Assembly (NCBI GenBank): GCA_024401945.1
Contig: JAKSKC010000003.1
Span: forward strand, 1 to 36,306
DNA: 36,306 bases
DNA from: Bacteroidales bacterium
Lineage (GTDB): Bacteria; Bacteroidota; Bacteroidia; Bacteroidales; UBA932
Direction of reading: 5' to 3'
In this document: piece after piece, positions 1 through 6,179 of the stretch
How positions within the stretch are numbered: the first letter of the stretch is position 1
Layout of the letters: every line of letters begins with the position of its first letter
Notes under the pieces: generated by a model
Told to the model about the DNA's origin: nothing
What the model saw: the letters and a program-made list of their open reading frames with translations, nothing else
Databases searched by the model: none
Position numbers and translations under genes: made by a program

Positions 1-659
1 AGGGGGGCATTGATTTCGTAAATGTGCGCGTTGCGCTCACCACATTGTTTTGCCCAGTCCACAGGGGTTCCCTTCTGTATCTTCCTTATAGCGGACTTTC
101 TCTGTTCGTCAATTCGGGCGGCCACCTCGTCCGGAGTTCCCTCGTAGAGCCATTCCGGCATATGGTCGTACATATAGTGGAAGGTGTTCCCAATGTCTCC
201 CAGCCTGCATTTCCAGAAGCAGCTCGGACCCGGGAAATATGAATGTCCCGGGCAATGCATATCGCCCGTGAAATGAATCAGCATCCTGATGTTCATCACT
301 ACCGCCGAATCGCTCAGCTCCCTGAAATGAGAGAGGTTGTAGTCCACCAGGCTGAGCGCATAAATGGCATCCTCCACTCCGAGGCGCGCGTTCGGGTCGT
401 AGTTGTGGTTCTCATCCACTTTGTACACGTGCCAGGCTGTCGTATATGCGATATCCTTGTCGTTGCGATGCTTGTCCATCCAGGTGGCATCGTCCTGCAG
501 GTTGTAATCGATGTATTTTGCAATGTTCTGTCTTGCGGTCCCGCTGATGTGTCTCTGAGCCACCGCAATGACGATCCTGTGCCCGTAATTGGCCCAGGCC
601 AGGGCATTCTGCTGGAATGCCAGAAGCGCTATGACGCTTAAAATTGCCAGTCTTTTCAT
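1..659 (-). CDS. S1/P1-type zinc nuclease, secreted (3' end outside window)
   Basis: Reading the minus strand from the ATG at 659 gives an open frame to the window edge (about 219 residues), so the C-terminus is missing. Residues 1-21 form a signal peptide ending in NALA, and the mature protein would begin with Trp22. That fits S1/P1 nucleases, whose N-terminal Trp is itself a zinc ligand. The following motifs match the family's trinuclear zinc site: WANYGH (His27), W-M-D near 60-62, AWHVY (His77), IHFTGDMHCPGH and FHYMYD. The family hydrolyses single-stranded DNA/RNA and 3'-nucleotides, here probably in the periplasm for nucleotide or phosphate scavenging. A TATCTTTG -7 element lies 24 bases upstream of the start. 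Family assignment is firm; substrate preference is not visible. Confidence 0.88.
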   Translation of the reverse strand, partial: MKRLAILSVIALLAFQQNALAWANYGHRIVIAVAQRHISGTARQNIAKYIDYNLQDDATWMDKHRNDKDIAYTTAWHVYKVDENHNYDPNARLGVEDAIYALSLVDYNLSHFRELSDSAVVMNIRMLIHFTGDMHCPGHSYFPGPSCFWKCRLGDIGNTFHYMYDHMPEWLYEGTPDEVAARIDEQRKSAIRKIQKGTPVDWAKQCGERNAHIYEINAP

Positions 660-682
660 ATCGGTCGGTTTTTCGGTTTCCT

Positions 683-690
683 CAAAGATA
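683..690 (-). promoter_or_regulatory. -7 promoter element of the S1/P1 nuclease gene
   Basis: Minus-strand TATCTTTG matches the Bacteroidota -7 consensus TAnnTTTG exactly. It would place transcription start around 676, about 17 bases before the nuclease ATG. No clear TTTG is seen at the -33 spacing, so this is a partial promoter call. Confidence 0.5.
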
Positions 691-749
691 TTAAAAAAAA
701 CCGGAGAAATCCGACACATTTTTACCGACTTTCTGTATATAAAAGGAAT

Positions 750-797
750 ATCAAGTTACGCAAAAACGCACTACAAGCGGTTCCAGCGTAACTTGAT
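750..797. repeat. 12-bp perfect inverted repeat with 24-base spacer
   Basis: ATCAAGTTACGC at 750-761 is the exact reverse complement of GCGTAACTTGAT at 786-797, separated by 24 bases. It lies in the 265-base non-coding stretch between the nuclease promoter and the tRNA-Leu terminator. Neither side has a T-run, so it is not a standard intrinsic terminator. It could be an RNA hairpin, a protein-binding palindrome or one copy of a dispersed extragenic repeat. No convincing gene was found in 660-887. Confidence 0.6.
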
Positions 798-887
798 TTG
801 TAAGCTTCTCCGCGATGCACCGAACTCCGGCCCACAGATTGCGCCCTTAGGGTAGCTGGGTCATCACCAAGGAAATGTCCATCATAC

Positions 888-924
888 CAAAAGCCAGGCA
901 GGGTCTTCTGACCGTAGCCTGGCT
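888..924 (-). terminator. Rho-independent terminator of tRNA-Leu
   Basis: On the minus strand, directly after the tRNA CCA end, AGCCAGGC (924-917) pairs with GCCTGGCT (899-892). An inner GGTC/GACC stem closes a four-base loop, and TTTT follows. The hairpin abuts the tRNA 3' end with no spacer. Confidence 0.8.
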
Positions 925-1013
925 TGGTGCCCGGGGCCGGGCTCGAACCGGCACGTCTTTTAAAGGACAATGGATTTTGAGTCCATCGCGTCTACCAATT
1001 CCGCCACTCGGGC
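925..1013 (-). tRNA. tRNA-Leu, anticodon CAA
   Basis: The minus strand reads as an 89-base tRNA with an encoded CCA end (927-925). The anticodon arm is ATGGA-CTCAAAA-TCCAT, a 7-base loop with CAA at positions 34-36, which decodes UUG. The D-loop contains AATTGGTAGAC, the T arm contains GGTTCGAGCC, and the long variable arm expected of a class II leucine tRNA is present. The acceptor stem GCCCGAG/CCCGGGC pairs except for an A6-C67 mismatch. A consensus promoter and an abutting terminator make it a single-gene transcription unit. Confidence 0.95.
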
Positions 1014-1036
1014 AGGTGCAGAACAGGTTTGCGCTG

Positions 1037-1067
1037 CAAAGGTATCCAAAAAAGCCGATTTATCAAA
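1037..1067 (-). promoter_or_regulatory. Promoter of tRNA-Leu
   Basis: On the minus strand TTTG (1067-1064), a 19-base spacer and TACCTTTG (1044-1037) match the Bacteroidota primary sigma consensus TTTG-N19-TAnnTTTG. Transcription would start near 1030, a short leader ahead of the mature tRNA 5' end at 1013. Confidence 0.75.
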
Positions 1068-1111
1068 TTTTTCGTATCTTCGTAGAATCTGCTTTGAACT
1101 GATTCTAAGTT

Positions 1112-2074
1112 ATGCGTCAACTTTCAGAACTGCTCGAAGGATACCCTTCCGTGTTCGTGGTCTGCGACAGGAACGTCGCACGCCACCTCGGCATGCTCGG
1201 CCTGGATTCCTATCCGGTCAAATCAATCTGCGCAAGCGAAGAGCAGAAGACCCTTGAAAGCGTCACCGGCATCTGCCGCTGGCTTCTGGAACAGGAAGCC
1301 GACCGCAATGCCCTGCTCGTGGCCGTGGGCGGCGGGATAACCACCGACATAGCCGGATTCGCCGCCTGCATATACAAAAGGGGCATCCGCTACGCCAACG
1401 TGCCCACGACGCTTCTGGGGCAGGTTGATGCAGGACACGGGGGCAAGACGGGAGTCAATCTGGACTCCTACAAGAACATGCTCGGCGTCATCCGCAAGCC
1501 CGAATTCACCCACATCGACGTCCGCACCCTCGAGACCCTCCCGGAGGAGGAATTCATCGCCGGCAGCGCGGAGATGCTTAAGACCTTCATCATCTGCAAC
1601 GAGGGGGACAACTACGGGAAGGCTGTGGACCTGCTGAGTTCCGACAGGAGAAGGACGGATATGGAAACGCTCGGGGAACTCATCCGCGCGGCGGCATCCG
1701 TCAAGGAAGGGATAGTGGAGAGGGACCTGATGGAGAACGGGGAGAGGAAGATGCTGAACCTGGGACACACCTACGCCCACGCCATTGAATGGTACGAGCA
1801 CGCTGCCTCGGTGGAACATCCCCTGTCGCACGGAAAGGCAGTGGCTGTGGGAATGATCTGCGCGGCAAGGCTGTCGGAGGAACTTGGGGTTGCTGAAAAG
1901 GGCCTTGCAGAGAGGCTGACGGCAGATTTCAGGGCCTGCAGGCTTCCGGTAGAGCTGCCTTACGACAAGGCTCTGCTGGAAAACGCAATCCGCAAGGACA
2001 AGAAGGCGGAAGGCGGCAAGGTGAATTTCGTGCTCATCGAAAGAATAGGAAAAGTAACCGTCAGGAAGATATGA
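1112..2074 (+). CDS. aroB: 3-dehydroquinate synthase, N-terminally short
   Basis: Converts DAHP to 3-dehydroquinate, the second step of the shikimate pathway (NAD- and zinc-dependent, cytoplasmic). The NAD site appears as VGGGITTDIAGF (72-83), followed by VPTTLLGQVDAGHGGKTGVN (97-116). The zinc ligands are Glu154 (GSAEMLK), His219 (NLGHTYAHAIE) and His240 (SHGKAVAVGM). At 320 residues it is about 25-40 shorter than typical AroB, and the missing part is the N-terminal beta-hairpin before the first Rossmann strand. An in-frame TAA at 1106-1108, one codon before the ATG, shows this is not a mis-called start. The usual QVDAS/QVDSS is QVDAG here. The stop overlaps the next start by 4 bases (ATGA), so it is translationally coupled to aroD-aroA. 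Confidence 0.93.
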   Translation: MRQLSELLEGYPSVFVVCDRNVARHLGMLGLDSYPVKSICASEEQKTLESVTGICRWLLEQEADRNALLVAVGGGITTDIAGFAACIYKRGIRYANVPTTLLGQVDAGHGGKTGVNLDSYKNMLGVIRKPEFTHIDVRTLETLPEEEFIAGSAEMLKTFIICNEGDNYGKAVDLLSSDRRRTDMETLGELIRAAASVKEGIVERDLMENGERKMLNLGHTYAHAIEWYEHAASVEHPLSHGKAVAVGMICAARLSEELGVAEKGLAERLTADFRACRLPVELPYDKALLENAIRKDKKAEGGKVNFVLIERIGKVTVRKI

Positions 2075-4032
2075 TCTGCGTCAGCATACAGAACCGCAAT
2101 CTTGAACAAATCCTGTCCATTCTGGATAATCCTCACGCCCAGATGGCAGAAATCCGTCTGGACAGCTGTCCGCTGGACGACGCTGCCATCGAGGAGCTCT
2201 TCGGCAATTGCGACACCCCGCTTATCGCCACCTGCAGGGCTGCGGACGGTGATTTCAGCGAAACGGAACGCAAGCTCGCCCTCGCGGCAAGGGCCGGAGC
2301 GAACTTCATCGACCTTGAACTTGAAGCGCCCGTTGCGGTAAGCAAGAAGATACAGTCCATCTGCCGCGAATGCGGGAGTTCGCTCATACGCTCCTGGCAC
2401 GACTTCAAGGGCACGCCTGAACCGGAGTATCTGAAACAGATCGCCGAACGCTGCGTACGCTACGGCGCCGACATAGTGAAAGTGGTCACTACGGCTATCT
2501 GTGAGCAGGACTGCAGCGCAATCGAATCCCTTTACGGCAGTTTCTCACATCCTCTTGTGGCATTCGCAATGGGTGAGAAAGGCCGTGAAAGCAGGATAAA
2601 ATGTCTGTCCTGCGGCGCACCGTTCAGCTATGCGGCCGTCAGTGACAAGGAGGCAACGGCTCCCGGGCAATGGGACTTCGAGGAAATGTACCGGAGAATC
2701 CACGGCGGAGCGGAACCCTATTCAAGGCAGAACCTGCAGATGCCGGCGTCCAAAAGTTTCGCCCAGAGGGCGATTCTGTGCGCGGCGCTCGCCGACGGGA
2801 CCTCAAGGCTGGGCAACTACTCGCCCTGCGACGATTCCGAAGCGGCCATAAGGGTGGCAGGACTCCTGGGGGCGGAGATTAGGACCGACGGCAATACTCT
2901 GGAAATCACAGGCAGGGGGGATTCCTGCGGAAAGGATCTTCCGGACAGCATCAATGTCGGGGAGTCAGGCCTGATTACAAGGCTGATGATTCCGCTGGCG
3001 GCTCAGACGGGTTCGGGGACTTTCAGGATCGAAGGGGAAGGAACCCTGCCGGGAAGGGCCCTGGGAGGGGCATCCGACATAATGGCGGCGTTCGGGGTGG
3101 TCCTCCAGAACGAAAGGCCGCGTGCCGACAGGGAGATCCACGTCCCTCTGAAAGTCTGCGGAAAACTCATTCCGGGCACGGCCGAGATCCCCGGCAACCA
3201 CGGATCCCAGCTCATCTCCGGACTTCTGATGGCGCTCCCTCTGTCCGAAAAGGATTCCACGGTATACGTGAACGAGCCAAAGAGCATACCGTATATGTTC
3301 ATAACCTGCGACGTCCTTCGGAAATTCGGCATCAGGATAGGAAGCCAGATGGAGGGAAATGCGGATATGGTCGAACTGCAGGACTGGAGCTGCTGCAGCG
3401 GCATCAGCTTCAAGATCAGGGGCAGGCAGAAATACAGGGCGGCATCCTTCGACCTCGAGGCCGATTGGAGCAGCGCGGCCAACTTCCTGGTGGCGGGGGC
3501 CGTATTCGGGAACGTCAGCCTGAAAGGGCTGGATACCAAATCACTTCAGGCGGACCTCAGCATCCTGGACATCCTGGTGGATGCCGGAGCGGCCGTATCG
3601 GAACTGGAAGACGGGACCGTATGCGCGCGTCAGGCACCTCTGAACGCATTTGAGACGGACCTGAACAATGCACCCGACCTGTTCCCTATAGTCAGCATCC
3701 TGGCGGCATTCTGCAACGGCACCAGCCGCATCGCCGGAATAAGGAGGCTCAGCACCAAGGAATCCAACAGGGCGGCCGCAATCATCAGCACCCTCGACAG
3801 GATGGGAGTGAAGACATCCGTCGAATCCGATACCCTGAGTATCTGCGGCGAAAGCCTCTGCTCAAGGAAACTGGGCGGGAGACTGCTCCGCGGAGGAGAG
3901 TTCAGTTCCTACCACGACCACCGTATGGCAATGGCCCTCAGGGTGGCCTCCCTGGGAACAGAAAGCCCCATCGTCATCGACGATGAGGCCTGCACGGGGA
4001 AATCGTTCCCCGGTTTCACAAGATTGTTCTAA
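2071..4032 (+). CDS. aroDA: Fused type I 3-dehydroquinate dehydratase / EPSP synthase
   Basis: A 653-residue protein carrying two shikimate-pathway enzymes. Residues 1 to about 212 are a type I (Schiff-base) dehydroquinate dehydratase: AEIRLD (26-31), SWHDF (catalytic His110), ADIVKVV (Schiff-base Lys137), AMGEKGRESRI and the C-terminal PGQ (198-200). From about 218 to the end is EPSP synthase: PASKSFAQR (Lys228, Ser229, Arg233), GESGLITR, GSQ near 380 where many enzymes have SSQ, NNAPDLFP near 535, KESNR near 565, HDHRMAM near 617 and TGKSFPGF near the end. There is no internal stop or obvious second start, and the inter-domain linker is only a few residues. The fusion skips the intervening steps (shikimate dehydrogenase and kinase), which are not in this window. 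It ends tail-to-tail with nagA, overlapping by 4 bases. The symbol aroDA is descriptive. Confidence 0.92.
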   Translation: MICVSIQNRNLEQILSILDNPHAQMAEIRLDSCPLDDAAIEELFGNCDTPLIATCRAADGDFSETERKLALAARAGANFIDLELEAPVAVSKKIQSICRECGSSLIRSWHDFKGTPEPEYLKQIAERCVRYGADIVKVVTTAICEQDCSAIESLYGSFSHPLVAFAMGEKGRESRIKCLSCGAPFSYAAVSDKEATAPGQWDFEEMYRRIHGGAEPYSRQNLQMPASKSFAQRAILCAALADGTSRLGNYSPCDDSEAAIRVAGLLGAEIRTDGNTLEITGRGDSCGKDLPDSINVGESGLITRLMIPLAAQTGSGTFRIEGEGTLPGRALGGASDIMAAFGVVLQNERPRADREIHVPLKVCGKLIPGTAEIPGNHGSQLISGLLMALPLSEKDSTVYVNEPKSIPYMFITCDVLRKFGIRIGSQMEGNADMVELQDWSCCSGISFKIRGRQKYRAASFDLEADWSSAANFLVAGAVFGNVSLKGLDTKSLQADLSILDILVDAGAAVSELEDGTVCARQAPLNAFETDLNNAPDLFPIVSILAAFCNGTSRIAGIRRLSTKESNRAAAIISTLDRMGVKTSVESDTLSICGESLCSRKLGGRLLRGGEFSSYHDHRMAMALRVASLGTESPIVIDDEACTGKSFPGFTRLF

Positions 4033-5192
4033 AGCTCATTCCTGACAATGCGGCCGTACTGCATTACAAGATGCAGGTCGCAATTGTCATCGTAGATGCA
4101 TATGTCGGCATCCTTTCCCGGAATGAGGGAACCCTTCTTTCTGTTGATACCCATAATCGTTGCAGGAGTCTCCGATGTCATCCTGACCGCGTCTGCGAAA
4201 GGAATGCCGGCCTTCTGAACGGCTGTCTTCACCAGACGGTCCATCGTGGCGATGCTTCCGGCAAGGGCTGAACGGTCCGCGAGCTTGCACACGCCGTCCT
4301 CGATGATGACCCTGGGATCGAAGGCCTTGTCGCTGTCAGAAGCCGAGCAGGCAAGGGCGTCCGTGATGAGGGCAGCCCTCTCGACACCCTTCACAAGATA
4401 GATCATCTTCAGGATGGTTGGAGGTACGTGGATGCCGTCGGCAATGGCTTCGACCGTCATATCAGGAATGGCGTAAACGCTTTCCACCGTTCCCTCGTGC
4501 TTGAATTCCCTGACATTGTGGGCAAGGGTCATCGCATTGTAGAAGTGTGTGACGTGTGTATATCCGGCATCGTAAGCCTTCTTGACATCCTTGAATTCCG
4601 CATTGGTGTGGGCGATTGCGGCAACCACGCCGTGCTCGAGCAGGCAGCGGCCGAATTCCTCGGTTCCCGGAAGTTCAGGAGCGGAATCCCAGCGCTTGAT
4701 GCAGCTGGTGCTGTCGAGGATCATCTCGTAGTCCTTCTTTACAGGAGGGGTGATGTACTCCGGCATCTGGGCACCGGCCTTCGCAGGATTGAAGTAAGGT
4801 CCCTCGAGGTGGAGACCCATTATCGGGCTGCCCGGCTCGGCCATAAGCTTGTCGCAGGTCTGTGCAGCCTTCATTATCATTTCGACGGAGGAGGAGCTAA
4901 GGGTAGGATAGATTGCGGTCGTTCCGTGCAGCAGGTGTGAGTTTACAGCCACCCTGAACGCATCTTCCAGACCTTCCATATAATCCCTTCCGCCACCGCC
5001 GTGGATGTGCAGGTCGATTCCTCCGGGGACTATGTTCATCCCCTTTGCATCGACGACCTCCGCACCTTCGATCTCAACCGACCCGCAGCCGATTTCTGCA
5101 ATTTTACCATCCTTTACGACAAGCGTAGCGTCATTTTTGACTCCGCCCGGAGTATAGATTCTGCCTCCTATGAATTTTACGTACTTTGACAT
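4029..5192 (-). CDS. nagA: N-acetylglucosamine-6-phosphate deacetylase
   Basis: Hydrolyses GlcNAc-6-phosphate to glucosamine-6-phosphate plus acetate in the cytoplasm, the step before NagB. It is 387 residues, normal for the family, with an amidohydrolase TIM barrel. Motifs are PGGIDLHIHGGGG (57-68, His62/His64), GLHLEGPYF with Glu130, IAHTNAEF with His195, VTHFYNAM with His216 and ITDAL with the catalytic Asp278. The start at 5192 is followed directly by MSKYVKFIGGRI, a typical first beta-strand. The gene is divergent from nagB across 80 bases, so the two probably share a regulatory region. I found no full consensus promoter for nagA itself. Its last 4 bases overlap the convergent aroD-aroA stop, leaving no room for a terminator between them. 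Confidence 0.95.
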   Translation of the reverse strand: MSKYVKFIGGRIYTPGGVKNDATLVVKDGKIAEIGCGSVEIEGAEVVDAKGMNIVPGGIDLHIHGGGGRDYMEGLEDAFRVAVNSHLLHGTTAIYPTLSSSSVEMIMKAAQTCDKLMAEPGSPIMGLHLEGPYFNPAKAGAQMPEYITPPVKKDYEMILDSTSCIKRWDSAPELPGTEEFGRCLLEHGVVAAIAHTNAEFKDVKKAYDAGYTHVTHFYNAMTLAHNVREFKHEGTVESVYAIPDMTVEAIADGIHVPPTILKMIYLVKGVERAALITDALACSASDSDKAFDPRVIIEDGVCKLADRSALAGSIATMDRLVKTAVQKAGIPFADAVRMTSETPATIMGINRKKGSLIPGKDADICIYDDNCDLHLVMQYGRIVRNEL

Positions 5193-5203
5193 TTGTTGGA
5201 AAC

Positions 5204-5234
5204 TTTGTTTGATTTTGTAAAATTAGTAATTTTG
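5204..5234 (+). promoter_or_regulatory. Promoter of nagB
   Basis: TTTG (5204-5207), a 19-base spacer and TAATTTTG (5227-5234) match the Bacteroidota consensus in both elements and in spacing. The start point would be near 5241, leaving an A/T-rich leader of about 30 bases with no Shine-Dalgarno sequence before the nagB ATG at 5273. Confidence 0.75.
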
Positions 5235-5272
5235 TAGAAGATTACGCTAATAAATCATAATCATTATATTCT

Positions 5273-6067
5273 ATGAAACTTATCATCAAATCAGGCAGCA
5301 AGGAAGGTTCCCTCTGGGCAGCCCGCCATATTGCTGAAAAAATCAACGCAAAAGCCAAGATCACTGACGAACCGTTCGTACTCGGACTCTGCACAGGATC
5401 GACCCCTATCGAGACCTACGCCGAACTCGCAAGGATGGTAAAGGCTGGCGAAGTTTCCTTCAAGAACGTCATTTCATTCAATATGGATGAATATGTCGGA
5501 CTCCCTGAATCATATCCGGAGAGCTATCACTCATTCATGCATCACAACCTCTTCGACCACATAGACGAACCTGCGGAGAATATCCACATCCTCAACGGAA
5601 ACGCCGAAGACCTCGAGGCTGAATGCGAAGCCTACGAAAAGGCTATCGTAAAGGCCGGCGGATTCGACCTTTTCCTCGGAGGTATCGGTGAAGACGGACA
5701 CATCGCCTTCAACGAGCCTTTCTCCCCTCTCACCTCACGCACCCGCGTAGTGACCCTCACCGAGGATACCAGGATCGTAAACTCAAGATTCTTCGGAGGT
5801 GATATGAACCAGGTTCCAAAGCAGGCCCTCTCGGTAGGTGTCGCCACCGTAACAGATTCAAAGGAGGTCGTCATCCTCGCATTCGGACCTAAGAAGGCAC
5901 GCGCCATCCACGATGCAGTTGAAGGACCTTACAGCCATATGTGCACCGTTTCCGCCCTTCAGAACCACCAGAACGGCATCATCGTATGCGACGAAGCCGC
6001 TGTAGGCGAGCTCAAGGTCAACTCCTACAAGTACTTCAAGGCTGTGGAGGTAGCAGAGAAACTTTAA
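5273..6067 (+). CDS. nagB: Glucosamine-6-phosphate deaminase
   Basis: Converts glucosamine-6-phosphate to fructose-6-phosphate and ammonia, feeding amino sugars into glycolysis. It is 264 residues, nearly the length of E. coli NagB (266), and the active-site residues fall at the same numbers: Asp72 (NMDEYVGL), Asp141, His143 ([11 protein letters not shown]) and Glu148. The phosphate loop is [11 protein letters not shown] (39-49). It is divergent from nagA with its own consensus promoter, and a hairpin follows about 18 bases after the stop. A GlcNAc kinase is not in this window, so phosphorylated substrate must come from a gene elsewhere. Confidence 0.96.
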   Translation: MKLIIKSGSKEGSLWAARHIAEKINAKAKITDEPFVLGLCTGSTPIETYAELARMVKAGEVSFKNVISFNMDEYVGLPESYPESYHSFMHHNLFDHIDEPAENIHILNGNAEDLEAECEAYEKAIVKAGGFDLFLGGIGEDGHIAFNEPFSPLTSRTRVVTLTEDTRIVNSRFFGGDMNQVPKQALSVGVATVTDSKEVVILAFGPKKARAIHDAVEGPYSHMCTVSALQNHQNGIIVCDEAAVGELKVNSYKYFKAVEVAEKL

Positions 6068-6084
6068 GTACCCTCTCCATATAG

Positions 6085-6121
6085 GAAAGCGGCGGCTGAC
6101 AAGTGATTGTCGGCCGCTTTC
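6085..6121. terminator. Hairpin between the nagB and hppA 3' ends
   Basis: GAAAGCGGC at 6085-6093 pairs with the end of GTCGGCCGCTTTC (to 6121), and GACAA/TTGTC continues the stem after a small bulge around a GTGA loop. It lies between two convergent genes. The following T-content is weak (CTTTCTGTATGG on plus), so termination is probable but not textbook. Confidence 0.55.
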
Positions 6122-6179
6122 TGTATGGATGCTGTTCCAAGGCCTGATCTATACGGCAGACCCGGATGTCGGAATGATG

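Noticed and set aside
243..641. Plus-strand open frame opposite the S1/P1 nuclease
   Set aside because: It is an antisense shadow of the nuclease gene, which has a signal peptide and a complete set of zinc-ligand motifs on the minus strand.
750..797. Inverted repeat as an insertion-sequence end or CRISPR unit
   Set aside because: No transposase or cas gene is present, the repeat is single, and there are no flanking direct duplications that I can see.
722..970. Minus-strand open frame of about 82 codons across the tRNA and its flank
   Set aside because: It runs through the tRNA-Leu gene and its terminator, has no recognisable domain, and its composition is explained by the structured RNA.
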